Shown here in pieces: positions 10,566 through 24,400 of a stretch of 64,000 bases of DNA. The stretch lies in the NCBI GenBank assembly GCA_947247005.1, contig OX365947.1:34118760-34182759 (forward strand), in the 5' to 3' direction. Under the pieces are notes generated by a model, which did no database searches, was not told where the DNA came from, and saw only the letters and a program-made list of their open reading frames with translations. A program made the position numbers and the translations under genes. Each line of letters begins with the position of its first letter. Positions within the stretch are counted from its first letter, which is position 1. Origin of the DNA: Spisula solida. Taxonomy: Eukaryota; Mollusca; Bivalvia; Venerida; Mactridae.

Positions 10566-13500
10566 CTAAGGACAATATTTACACGTTTTTAAACAGTTAT
10601 TAGCAGTCTTAATGTCTAAACAAATATGCCAAAATTTATCCAACATGGCACAGTCCACACCCGGCGTATCTTGACATACCGGTGTTGTTGGCACCATTGT
10701 TGTTGTTGCTGTTGTTGCTGTTGTTGCTACACTTGTTGTGGCTCGGGTAACTGGCGAACCATTTTTACAGAAACCACAATATGTCAGACAATTAGTAGCT
10801 GTAGACATCTTCTTACAAACCCCCCAGAAACCATCCACTAGTTTACAATCTACTCCTTGATCGATACATGGATTATGTGTAGTCGATGCTACAGTAGATG
10901 TGGGTGTAGTCGATGCTACAGTAGATATAGGTGTAGTCGATGCTACAGTAGATGTGGGTGTAGTCGATGCAACAGTAGTTGTGGAAATCGACGAAGAGCT
11001 CCTGGAACTAGAGGAAGGTTGAGTTTGACTTGAAGACATTAAAGTTCTGGCTAATGACACAGATGGCAGAGGAGGGGATTGAGTGACATTTGTAGTGGCA
11101 GATTGTCCTATTGTGGTAGACGATCCAGACATGGTTAACTGTCCCGCTGTTGATGATCCAATAGTCGTAGATTGTCCCATTGTTGTTGACGACCCAAGAG
11201 TGGTGGACTGACTTGTCGTTGTAGATGGCCCCACTGTTGTTGATGCACCAACAGTAGTCGATCCCACTGTAGTAGATTGTCCCATTGTTGTTGACAAACC
11301 TGCTGTAGTGGATTGTCCCGCTGTTGTTGACGAACCCACAGTAGAAGATTGTCCAGCTGTTGTTGACGAACCCACAGTAGTAGATTGTCCCGCTGTTGTT
11401 GACGACCCCGCTGTAGTAGATTGTCCCGCCGTTGTTGACGACCCCGCTGTAGTAGATTGTCCCGCCGTTGTTGACGAACCTGCTGTAGTAGATTGTCCCG
11501 CAGTAGTAGATTGTCCCGCTGTTGATGACGACCCCGCTGTAGTAGATTGTCCCGCCGTTGTTGACGAACCTGCTGTAGTAGATTGTCCCACTGTTGTTGA
11601 CGAACCTGCTGTAGTAGATTGTCCCACTGTTGTTGACGACCTCGCTGTAGTAGATTGTCCCGCTGTTGTTGACGAACCCGCTGTAGTAGATTGTCCCGCT
11701 GTTGTTGACGAACCTGCTGTAGTAGATTGTCCCGCTGTTGTTGACGAACCTGCTGTGGTAGATTGTCCCGCTGTTGTTGACGAACCTGCTGTAGTAGATT
11801 GTCCCGCTGTTGTTGACGAACCAGCTGTAGTAGATTGTCCCGCTGTTGTTGACGAACCTGCTGTAGTAGATTGTCCCGCTGTTGTTGACGAACCTGTTGT
11901 AGTAGTTGGCCCCGCTGTTGTTGACGAACCTGCTGTAGTAGATTGTCCCGCCGTTGTTGACGAACCTGCTGTAGTAGATTGTCCCGCTGTTGTTGACGAA
12001 CCTGCTGTAGTAGATTGTCCCGCTGTTGTTGACGAACCTGCTGTAGTAGTTGGCCCCGCTGTTGTTGACGAACCCGCTGTAGTAGATTGTCCCGCCGTTG
12101 TTGACGAACCTGTTGTAGTAGATTGTCCCGCTGTTGTTGACGAACCCACTGCGGTCGATTGTCCCGCAGTTGTTGACGACCCCGCTGTAGTAGATTGTCC
12201 CGCTGTTGTTGACGAACCTGCTGTAGTAGATTGTCCCGCCGTTGTTGACGAACCTGCTGTGGTAGATTGTCCCGCTGTTGTTGACGAACCTGCTGTAGTA
12301 GATTGTCCCGCTGTTGTTGACGAACCAGCTGTAGTAGATTGTCCCGCTGTTGTTGACGAACCTGCTGTAGTAGATTGTCCCGCTGTTGTTGACGAACCTG
12401 TTGTAGTAGTTGGCCCCGCTGTTGTTGACGAACCTGCTGTAGTAGATTGTCCCGCCGTTGTTGACGAACCTGCTGTAGTAGATTGTCCCGCTGTTGTTGA
12501 CGAACCTGCTGTAGTAGATTGTCCCGCTGTTGTTGACGAACCTGCTGTAGTAGTTGGCCCCGCTGTTGTTGACGAACCCGCTGTAGTAGATTGTCCCGCC
12601 GTTGTTGACGAACCTGTTGTAGTAGATTGTCCCGCTGTTGTTGACGAACCCACTGCGGTCGATTGTCCCGCAGTTGTTGACGACCCCGCTGTAGTAGATT
12701 GTCCCGCTGTTGTTGACGAACCTGCTGTAGTAGATTGTCCCGCCGTTGTCGACGAACCCGCTGTGGTAGATTGTCCCGCTGTTGTTGACGAACTTGCTGT
12801 GGCAGATTGACCCGCCGTTGTTGACGAACCTGCTGTAGAAGATTGTCCCAGTGTTGTTGACGATCCCACAGTAGTAGATTGTCCCGCTGTTGTTGATGAA
12901 CCCACAGTAGTAGATTGTCCCGCTGTTGTTGACGAACCTGCTGTAGTAGATTGTCCCGCACTAGTAGATTGTCCCGCCGTTGTTGACGACCCCGCTGTAG
13001 TAGATTGCCCCGCAGTAGTAGATTGTCCCGCCATTGTTGACGAACCAGCTGTAGTAGATTGTCCCGCTGTTGTCGACGAACCTGCTGTTGTAGATTGTCC
13101 CGCAGTAGTAGATTGTCCCGCTGTTGTTGACGACCCCGTTGTAGTAGATTGTCCCGATGTTGTTGACGAACCTGCTGAAGTAGATTGTCCCGCTGTAGTA
13201 GACTGTCCCGCAGTAGTAGATTGTCCCGCTGTAGTAGACTGTCCCGCAGTAGTAGATTGTCCTGCCGTTGTTGACGAACCTGCTGTAGTAGACTGTCCCG
13301 CAGTTGTTGACAAACCTACTGTAGTAGATTGTCCTGCAGTAGTAGATTGTCCCGCCGTTGTTGACGACCCCGCTGTAGTAGATTGTCCCGCAGTAGTAGA
13401 TTGTCCCGCAGTAGTAGATTGTCCCGCAGTAGTAGATTGTCCCGCTGTTGTCGACGAACCTGCTGTAGTAGATTGCACCGCTGTTGTTGACGAACCTGCT

Positions 13501-15442
13501 GTAGTAGATTGTCCCGCAGTTGTCGATGGACCTGCTGTAGTGGATTGTCCTGCCGTTGTTGACAAACCTGCTGTGGTAGATTGTCCCGCAGTAGTAGATT
13601 GTCCCGCTGTTGTTGACGAACCTGCTGTGGTAGATTGTCCGGCAGTAGTAGATTGTCCCGCCGTTGTTGACGACCCCGCTGTAGTAGATTGTCCCGCTGT
13701 TGTTGACGAACCTGCTGTGGTAGATTGTCCCGCTGTAGAAGATTGTCCGGCAGTAGTAGATTGTCCCGCCGTTGTTGACGACCCCGCTGTAGTAGATTGT
13801 CCCGCCGTTGTTGACGACCCCGCTGTAGTAGATTGTCCCGCTGTAGTTGACGAACCTGCAGTAGTAGATTGTCCCGCCGTTGTTGACGAACCTGCTGTAG
13901 TAGATTGTCCTACTGTTGTTGACGAACCTGCTGTAGTAGATTGTCCCGCCGTCGTTGACAAACCTGTTGTAGTAGATTGTCCCGCAGTCGTTGACAAACC
14001 TGCTGTAGTAGATTGTCCCGCCGTCGTTGACAAACCTGCTGTGGTAGATTGACCCGCCGTTGTTGACAAACCTGCTGTGGTAGATTGCCCCGCTGTTGTT
14101 GACAAACCTGCGGTAGTAGATTGTCCAGCCGTTGTCGACGCTCCCACTGTTGTCGATGATCCCGCTGTAGTAGATTGCCCCGCTGTTGTTGACGATCCCG
14201 CTGTAGTAGATTGTCCGGCAGTAGTAGATTGCCCCGCAGCTGTTGACGAACCTGCTGTAGTAGACTGCCCCGCTGTTGTTGACGAACCTGCTGTAGTAGA
14301 TTGTCCCGCAGTTGTCGACAAACCTGCTGTAGTAGATTGTCCCGCAGTAGTCGACAAACCTGCTGTAGTAGATTGTCCCGCAGTTGTCGACGAACCTGCT
14401 GTAGTAGATTGTCCCGCCGTCGTTGACAAACCTGCTGTGGTAGATTGACCCGCCGTTGTTGACAAACCTGCTGTGGTAGATTGCCCCGCTGTTGTTGACG
14501 AACCTGCTGTAGTAGATTGCCCCGCAGTTGTCGACAAACCTGCTGCGGTAGATTGTCCCGCTGTTGTTGACGAACCTGCTGTAGTAGATTGTCCCGCTGT
14601 TGTCGACAAACCTGCTGTAGTAGATTGTCCCGCTGTTGTTGACGAACCTGCTGTAGTAGATTGTCCCGCAGTTGTCGACAGACCTGCTGTAGTAAATTGT
14701 CCCGTTGTTGTTGACGAACCTGCTGTAGTTGATTGTCCCGCAGTTGTCGACGAACCTGCTGTAGTAGATTGTCCCGCAGTTGTCGACGAACCTGCTGTGG
14801 TAGATTGTCCCGCAGTTGTCGACAAACCTGTTGTAGTAGATTGTCCCGCAGTTGTCGACGAACCTGCTGTAGTAGATTGTCCCGCAGTTGTCGACAAACC
14901 TGCTGTGGTAGATTGTCCCGCAGTTGTCGACGAACCTGCTGTAGTAGATTGTCCCGCTGTTGTTGACGAACCTGCTGTAGTAGATTGTCCCGCCGTTGTT
15001 AACGAACCTGCTGTAGTAGATTGTCCTACTGTTGTTGACGAACCTGCTGTAGTAGATTGTCCCGCTGTTGTTGACGACCTCGCTGTAGTAGATTGTCCCG
15101 TCGTTGTTGACGAACCTGCTGTGGTAGATTGTCCCGCTGTTGTTGACGAACCTGCTGTAGTAGATTGTCCCGCAGTTGTCGACGGACCAGCTGTAGAAGA
15201 TTTTCCCGCTGTTGTTGACGAACCTGCTGTAGTAGATTGTCCCGCAGTTGTTGATGACCCTGCTGTGGTAGCTTGACCCGCAGTTGTTAATGAAGTGGTT
15301 GGTGTATAATGACATAGTCCACAATATTTTATACAATATAGTACCGCCGTGCTCGGTTTTGCGCATATTCCCAGAGAAGCATCTAGAAGTTTACAGTCTA
15401 TACCTGGTTTGTCAGAGCACGATGACGTCGTTAAGGTCACAC
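10566..15442 (-). CDS. Mucin gene exon 7: ShK, hexapeptide array, two ShK, stop
   Basis: The exon begins after the acceptor TTTTTCAG (minus strand), completing a split Gly codon in phase 1, and ends at TAG (10568-10566). It encodes 1624 residues after the split codon. A ShK module lies at the start (CSDKPGIDC...YCGLC). About 230 hexapeptides follow, alternating STTAGQ with STTAGS, with STTAGL and STTVG variants. Then comes a short Ser/Thr linker with STVASTTPT repeats and two final ShK modules, ending in CKYCP. The array is encoded by 18-bp units and usually varies as 36-bp pairs. No stop breaks it, which argues for selection on the frame. Potential O-glycosylation is extreme; Cys is absent from the array and confined to the modules. 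Confidence 0.9.
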
Positions 15443-18400
15443 CTGAAAAACAGTTTCAAAAATAATCTCTATAGATGGAACCGCATGTGAACCGGAACGG
15501 ATAGCACAGATGTAAGAATGATAGACTTGCAGACCCGCGTTGTTCTTATTGACCTTATTCTTTAACTACAGTATTTATTAAAACTAGTTACATGTAATTC
15601 AGCTGTTTGACAGCTGGGTCTTGGGCAGTTCATTTTCTCGTTCGGTTATGTGTTGTGCATTGTGCCGTGTAATTGTGGTATGTGATTTTTTATGTTTTCT
15701 GTGCTCGGCTTGTTAAATGGGGTGCTGCCTTACCTGACCGACTTTATATTATTCTTTTGTTGCTGTAGAGACAGGCAAACTGTGTTATTCTTGACTTCGG
15801 CCATTGTCATGCCAACTACATTATGAGAGATCAGTCACGTGCTGAAGAGAACCGTATTTACCTGATAAATATTATTTCCATTTAAAATGGTTAGGTTTAA
15901 CTGGCCGTCGTATGTGATTAAAACGAAATTGAAAGTAGCATCGAAACACTGTTTCTTACAACTTCACTGTTGGACATCTATCACTTTACTACATTTGTAT
16001 AATGTTTGACTATTTTGTGTTATCTTACCTTGTGTAGTCGTCTTGCCCTGAGTCGTCGTTTGGCCTAGAGTCGCCGTTTGGCCTTGTGTTGTCGTCTGAA
16101 CTGGCGTTGTCGTCTGAACAGGTGTTGTTGTTTGGCCAAGCGTTGTCGTCTGAACTGGCGTTGTCGTTTTGCCTTGCGTTGTAGTCTGAATTGGAGTTGT
16201 CGTTTGACCTTGTGTTATCGTCTGAACTGGAGTGGTAGTTTGAGCTTTCGTTGTCGTCACAATGCCCGATGTTGTCTGAAGACTTACAGTTGTCGTCTGT
16301 CCATTAGTAGAAGACGAAGATGCAAAGATCGGTGTACTTAAGCAGTAACCACAATATTTTTGACAGTATTGCATAGCCATCGTAAGACTGTTACAGATAC
16401 CAAGGGTGGAATTTAGCAGGTTGCAATCGACGCCGTGTCCATTCATGCATCCGGTTGTAGTAAGTGTGGAACCTATAAAAATGTGAATATGAAAATATGC
16501 AAATATATATACTTGGTATATTTAAAATTAAAGACAGTTTCAACCTCGTTGTTTGTAGCTATTCTATTTGAGTATGTGTGTGTGTTATGTATACCAACGA
16601 CCAAACCAATTTGTTGATTGTTAAACCACAAAAAAACCGATCGTATCCTAAAGCACAGTAAATATGAAAATTCTGTTACGATATGGGAATCAATAAAGTT
16701 CATGCTGTACAAAAATGTACATCTAAATACGTATAATAAGCACAAACTCCGAAAGTTTTTGTTTGCTAGATTACTCGTCCTCAGTGGAATTATGACGTAC
16801 CTGAAGCCGTTGACGATAATGGTACTGTTGATGTTGTAGGCGTACTAGATGAAGATGATGCTGAAGTTGGCATACTGGAAGAGGATGGTGTCATTGTCAA
16901 AGTTGAACCAGTAGAACTTGTCAGTGTACTAGATGCTGATGATGAGGCTGGTGATGATGACATTGCTGACGTGGCTGATGTGGAACTACATAATCCACAA
17001 TATTTTGGACAATGCGATTGAGCAAGCTGTAAATCCTTGCATATATGCAGATGTGCGTCTAATAAATTACAGTCAACTCCTGGTTTATCAATGCATCCAT
17101 TCGGGGTAGTAGACACTGGTGGTGTGGATGTCGACATCGATGATGTGCTTGATGGCGTTGTTGACGTTAAGCTGGATGATGCTGATGACGATGATGACGA
17201 TGAGCTACTTGGTGTAGAAGATGTGGATGTTGGTGACGATGATGTAGAGACGGATGAAGTTGATGGCGCTACGGTGGTTGTAGATTGTATAAGCTGTGTC
17301 ATTGCTGTTTGTCCACATACTCCACAATATTTTGGACAATATGATTGAGCCATAGCAGTATTAGCACACAAGTTTAATGTGGAATTCAGCAAGTGACAAT
17401 CCGTTCCAGGTTTGTCCATGCAAGAGTTACTAGTAGTAGACACAGGGGAAGTTGATGTTACTGTCGAACTTGGTGTAGACGTGGGTGGCGTCGTAGTCGG
17501 TGTTGTAGTTGTCGACGTTGTCGATGTTGTTGTTGTTGAAGTTGATGACGGAGTGGAGGTTGTTGTTGGTAAAGTGGTTGTTGTCGGACCACAAATTCCA
17601 CAATACAGAGGACAATACAGTGAAGCTACACTTGGTTTGCTGCATATGCTCAAGTATGTACTCATCATTTTACAATCCACGTTATGACTGTCCTGACAAC
17701 CTGTCGTTGTACTTGGTGCTGAAATTTACAGACAAGTGTATTGTTTGAGTATCTGACACACTCTTACCATGTTCCATAACACATGCAGTACAGTTTTGTA
17801 TTCGTGGTGATCGAAAAGAAATGCAACTTCATGCATATATTTTGTATTTTTGGGATGTTCGTGCATCAAGCTTGGTAAGTGTAGTCTGTTTGGTCAAAAT
17901 GTATTTTTAATATACAAACCGCATTCGGTAGAGTGTATGTACGTTTCTATGAACCTATGTTGCCTGCCATATTTTGCAGTACATGTGAGAGTCAGAATGT
18001 ATTTTTGGTCTTTAATTCAAAAGTAAATTAGTATGCATTGTGTGAAGGAGGGTTCATCATTTATGGATTTCTGTGGGTTTTATTGTAAATCATTTTGTCA
18101 ATAAAATGTAGGAGCGTCAGTTGCATTTTTTTTTTTTAACATCCTTTGAATCGAAAAGAAGCAAATCTTCACAAAATGCCAAATCGAATTTCGATTTTAA
18201 TGTTTTTTTCCTTAATTTAGTATGTAATGTATCAAATTCAACTCCGTCGATGCTTCTTAAATTACTCCGTAAATAAAGTAATTGACACATGTAATATGAT
18301 TATATTTAGCAAATGTGTTAATTGATTAGTCAGGTCACTGAAATATTGAAATAGTATATTGGTCAGTAATAGTCAAATAATTTATGAAAGAAACAAACAT

Positions 18401-21400
18401 GAATGAATTAAATAGACGATTATAACAAAAAATACTAGTAAAAACACTAGTCTTTCCACTAAGTTCACTAACTATTTAGTCTAGGCCATCGAAGTTAAAG
18501 TATGCTATTCTATATTTTTCTAACCTGTCGTTGTTGTTGTTGGCAAAGTTGATGTTACAGTTGTAGCTGTCGTTGTAGGGGTTGTCGTCGTCGAAGATGT
18601 GGTTGTTGATGTCGTCGGGGTTGTAGGGGTTGTTGATGTGGTTGATGTCGTCGTCGGGGTTGTTGATGTCGTCGTCGGGGTTGTTGATGTCGTCGTCGGT
18701 GTTGTTGATGTCGTCGTCGGGGTTGTTGATGTCGTCGTCGGGGTTGTTGATGTCGTCGTCGGAGTTGTCGATGTCGTCGTTGGGGTGGTCAATATCGTCG
18801 TCGGGGTTGTTGATGTCGTCGTCGGGGTTGTCGAAGTCGTCGTCGGGGTTGTCGAAGTCGTCGTCGGAGTTGTCGATGTCGTCGTGGGGGTTGGTGTTGT
18901 AGTAGATGGTGTTGTTGCTGATGGTGCAGGTGTAATTGGACATCCGAGTACATCGACCCTCATTGCTATTTTATTGTTAAATGTATTTGGTTCAAGTCGG
19001 ATACATTTTGCTGTTATAGGACATTTGAACATGTTTTCCACTTGCGTATCTTGGTCCGTGTTACCTGTGAAAGTCTAAAATGTAGAAAAATAACCAATGT
19101 TATGACTTTACCACGTGACACAAACAAAGAATAGAATAATAGAAGAATAGAATATTTTACAGATTTGGATTTTAGGAATATTTTCAGTCGGGTACTCAGG
19201 CAAACGCTTTAGTATGAATGAAGAAGGGTACCTGTCTATTTACTGAATAACATAAATCAGGTGACGGCCATCTTAGTTCAGTAAACAACGAACAACACAA
19301 GAGAACATAAATTGCAGGGGAAAATAACGACAGACGGATTTTGCTATATTAAAACTTTCTTTAAAAAAGATTATATTAAGTCAGACAGGGAAGGCAGCAC
19401 TCAACTTAACCAGCCGAGCACAGAAAACATTGAAAACACACACAGCACTGAAAACACGGCATCCCGTCCTGAAAGTATGCCGCCTCAGTCAGTCAAACTA
19501 AAACGGAACGAGAGCCATGTGACGTAAAAACAACCGGACACCACACACCACAAGGACAATCTACAACATATATATAGTGTACATGCAATTTTGAAAGATA
19601 CGAATCAGCCCTTTGCCGGACAACGAAATTGCAGAATGGCACATACAAAATGAACAAAGTTCAACAAAAAGGTCAAATGGCGAAATATTTTTGTATTTTT
19701 GTAATTTTACTATAAAGTGGACAATACATACATAGAAGAAGGTTGGGCTTCCGCCTTGGTACGGACAGCGACAAATGTCACTGGGGGCTTAAACGTTTTA
19801 CAGTGCACCAAACCTCACACTTAACCAATATACAACCTTATAGCACATTACAGTGTAAATAAAAGTTTCCCGCCATGTAATACCATCTAACAAAAAGGCC
19901 ACAGTGACATATAAGAATGTAAAACATGAAACATTATATACATAACGTCCATCGAGTAGCTCAGAAAGTACTCAATAACCTATCAGATGTCAGAGCAATA
20001 AGAGAGCAAAACATTTAAGGGTACGACAAGACAATGTAACAGACGAGCCGTTCAAAAAGGCTTGAGGTTAGGCATATCATAGAGTCTGTACATTGTCCGG
20101 TCATCGCACAATGAAATAGGAAGCTTCTTTAAAGCCTCTTTAAAACCTTCCTTATATAAAACATGTGCAGTTATTCTGAACAGTTTAGTGTATAGTTTAT
20201 TGCATAAACAAAACGAGAGAACAGAAGATACAGAAAGTACTAGTAATTGACACAACAGAGCACTAGATACTGTGAAACAAGACGTGTGACAGTTGTTGTT
20301 GTTGTTGATGCTATATGAACAAAAAGAAGTATCATACATCTGATAGAAATATCCTTCTGAAGCATGAGATATTTAACACATGATATACCTAACACGTGCG
20401 ATACCTAACACATGTGATACTTAACACATGAGATACCTGACACATGTGATACCTAACACATGAGATACCTAACACATGCGATACCTAACACATGTGATAA
20501 ACGACTTAAGGGTATAAGTTAACTACAAATGTACTTACATTTCCATTATCAAATGGTGTCCAGGTCTTACAATCCTTACTGTATGATATTTTATAATCTT
20601 TAACCCAGTCTTGACAGCATCCATTTCTCCCCTGAGTGATCAGCCCACGTACAACACTCGGAGAATCAAACTCTATCTGTAAGAGAAACAAGTGATCAGC
20701 CCACGTACATCACTCGGAGAATCAAACTCTATCTGTAAGGGAAACAAGTGATCAGACCACGTACATCACTCGGAGAATCTAACTATATCTGTAAGAGAAA
20801 CAAGTGATTAGACCACGTACAACACTCGGAGAATCAAACTCTATCTGTAAGGGAAACAAGTGATTAGACCACGTACAACACTCGGAGAATTAAACTCTAT
20901 CTGTAAGGGAAACAAGTGATCAGACCACGTACAACACTCGGAGAATCAACTATATCTGTAAGGGAAACAAGTGATTAGACCACGTACAACACTCGGAGAA
21001 TCAAACTCTATCTGTAAGGGAAACAAGTGATTAGACCACGTACAACACTCGGAGAATTAAACTCTATCTGTAAGGGAAACAAGTGATCAGACCACGTACA
21101 ACACTCGGAGAATCAACTCTATCTGTAAGGGAAACACGTGATCAGACCACGTACAACATTCGGAGAATCAAACTCTATCTGTAAGGGAAAAGCAGTTCTT
21201 TGTTGGTACACACTATGTTATCAGCATACAGTAAAATTATAAGCATACTCGTCACGAATGCTCAGGTTATTCATCAAGATTCATGCCACACGATGTGAAT
21301 CTTGCAATACCATTGGTGCTTAAACTGCGACGGTGTGTAAATTATCTAATCGGATTTACTTTAGTTACAAATGTCACAAAAGAAAAACAATGTTATAGAG

Positions 21401-24400
21401 CTTGACCAGACGAAATAAATGAAACAAAAAACCTCCAAGTGACCAAACTTGACTTAGTGTGTTGTGCAAATCATTATCAAGCGACGAAAGATAAACTATC
21501 AGATGAGCTTTTTGGATTGATGGATGGACGGACGGACAGGCGGGTGGGCGGTCGATTTGTCGGACGGATGGATGGATACATTCTTTAGACTTGTGCTATT
21601 AGCATATAATCAGAAAATGTGCATATGACTTTCCTTTCGCATGATACATACATACGAACAAAAATCCTAACAAATATTCGGAATATAACAGTTATCCTTG
21701 ATATCAGAATCATGCCGAATTATATATTATGTACCTAGTGTATATATCCAAGGAACATTACTTGGAAGCTCGCACTATAGCTCAGAGCATTTAACATGGA
21801 ATCCTCGAATATACGTGCTTATATGTTGTCCAGTCAGAGTTGTTATTTTAACTTATCAAAACATTCTAAAGTTACAATAACAAAAACACACGATAATTAA
21901 TTAGTTCCATATCAAATGTTCTGTACTATACCATCATACAATGTATTATTTACCAAACAAAAACATGTTGCATTAAATTGACAAAGTTGAAGGGGCATAT
22001 AAAGACGAGATATTTAAATGAGTACACATACTTGACATGAATAAAGGGAAATTAGGGTAATACGCAATATTAAGTGCTGTACTGACATATTAATGCCGTG
22101 TTATCAAATTCGTGTTTGCTTATAGAAATTAATGACCATCATTGTTTATTTTGCTACTTATCAAGTTATATATTTATCTCTTGTACTTAAAATATTCCAA
22201 AACTGTATCTTGTCTGACTGATAGGGCATTTAATACTAACGCTATCTACATCACAATAACTCTATAATGCGGTCTAGATACTATATGCATTGAATATAAT
22301 ATACATATCTTCCAAGGACAAACTGTTCATGTGTATGACTCATTCAGCGTCAATGTTATTAACTTAAGTATAAGCAAACCCAAAATATAGTTCGCCGGGG
22401 ATAACTCTAGCCTTATCAATAAACAAACGAACCAAATTATAAACACTGCACGGTCGACTGGCCGCCAGTTATCAGTGTAGATTTAAAGAGTATATCATTA
22501 AAAGTATATAATTTTATGTACAAGATCGAACAATAATGAATATCGAAAATGTATTTTATTTTCATTTTTATTTGTAAACAAAGGCTAGTGTTATGTCCGG
22601 CGAACTATACCATCAGCATGCCGCGACTTATACGCTCATGCAAGTTATCAGCTTATACTAACTTCTGGTAATGAAGTATGCTCTATATAATGTAACAATG
22701 ATAGCGTACGAATCCAAATCTAAACATGTGTTTAGTGAAGCCACACATATCTGTAATTTATTGTTGTGTCTGTGTGTGATATAACTCGAAACAACGTGAA
22801 CATACAGTTGTCACCTTACAGTGCAATTAGAGTATGTATTGACAAGGGTCTTCTACTTCATGTAAATATAGATACTGTTGTGTGGGTTTTTATCTAACAC
22901 ATGTATAGTGTATGTTTACCGCCCCTTTGGTCCTTCTTGCCATACATTTCTTGCCAGTTCATTTAAATATAGTTTAGAAAAGGCAAAGATAATAAAACGT
23001 ATCCGTATATATAAAAAGTTAACAAATTTACAGTGAGTTTAAATAGCAAATTATAATAAAATATATTTCTACCTGTAAATATTGTTTCTTATCATGTTGT
23101 CCAGCCACCCAGCCTCCTGCAAGCAGGTGCCCGGTAGCGTCTTTCGTTTCTTGATTGTTTAGTGTAGCGAGTTGTGGACCATGGGCAACAGTTGGAATCT
23201 GTGACGAAGAAGCAGATAATGTCGCGTTTCTTCCAGTGATAAGACTATTCTTACAAACTTCTGCAATACAAACAGTGTTACAAACTAGTAACATGCTCAA
23301 AATAGAATTTTAGAATTATAACATACGTTTACGAGTAATAACAGCCGCTTGACAATGCGTTAAGTTTTTGTTCTGGCAGCCATAAACATAATTTTGGTCT
23401 TAACTATGGGACAAGTAACTCAAATTTAAATTGTCTAAGTTTCATTACATGTTATTCTACTCTTGCAGTGTTTATAACTTTGTCAGTGGGTTCGGAATGA
23501 CCAGGGTAAGTTAAAATGGGTGGCTGAACTGCTGAACGGCTGAACTGCTGAAAACAGCCCTCGAAAATTGGTAACTTAACTTTCTGAATGAGCTGAATAC
23601 AACTTGATATTGCCAAATACACTTGTATAGTTTTGTGTTGAAACAATAATAATATTCTTACAGGGGGAATACATTGAAACCATCGATTGCTGCCCCGACC
23701 GATTCTCATACATGAGTGCGTGTTAAATATATTATGATCATAAAATGTTAGTAATATAGACAATGGCACATTTAGAAACAATGTATATTACAATTGGCAC
23801 CCACGTTGTTATTTATAACAGAAAACTACCTTTTAAAAAGCATTCGAACAGGAATAATCCTAAAGACCTTACACCAGCCAATTAATTTTGATATGTTCCT
23901 ACTTTACTTCTTTATAGTTATTGGTGACCCGAGCTCAGAGTTGGTATGTAAACCACAGGTAACTGTATCATTAATAAAGAGTTAACAAAACAAACAAATT
24001 TTGTGTGTGTAAAATTTCTAATATCTTAGAGAGGTTTATAACACGGGAAATTGACCATGCAGTCACTGAGGTGCAGTTTGTTTTGAATAAGCATTTCATT
24101 AATACTGGTGTTTCTAAGAAATTACCATTTTTTTAAACAAATGTTTTGTTTCCTCTTTATTAATGATACAGTTACCTGTGTTGTAAACCACAGTAAAATC
24201 AACAAAGGTTACACCTTAACGTGTCTCATATTATAAGGAACTGTATGTAATTATATATGTAAATAATTCCAAAGACATTCTGATTTGCTAAGACTTGACG
24301 TTTACACTTTAGTAAACCTCCGTTTACACCAATCAGGACCATCGGACATTTAAATGGTCGTTTAATCATTTAGTAATTATGTATGTATCTCTTCAATTAT

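Larger units (their letters stand above)
19075..20538 (-). other. Intron 3 of mucin gene, with repeats
   Basis: Contains a minus-oriented copy of the dispersed repeat at about 19360-19530 and a 16-bp tandem repeat at about 20363-20500. The rest is AT-rich. A small minus ORF (20052-20339) and a plus ORF (19312-19527) show no family features and are taken as chance. Confidence 0.6.

Noticed and set aside
11308..15276. Long plus-strand ORFs (up to 500 codons, DCPAVVDEPAVV type) and alternative minus-frame ORFs (608 and 801 codons)
   Set aside because: They are frame shadows of the 18-bp coding minisatellite, which lacks stops in several frames. Only the minus frame continuous with the ShK cysteines and splice sites is supported.
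17719..19064. A missing microexon between exons 3 and 4
   Set aside because: The phase mismatch disappeared when the acceptor was moved 10 nt upstream to ACATTTTAG, which also restores the TFTGN motif of the F5/8C domain.
23073..23300. ATG near 23294 as the gene start with leader MLLVCNTVCIA
   Set aside because: A strong acceptor (TTTGTATTGCAG) lies exactly where the F5/8C homology begins, and a phase-compatible upstream exon exists. Kept only as an alternative.
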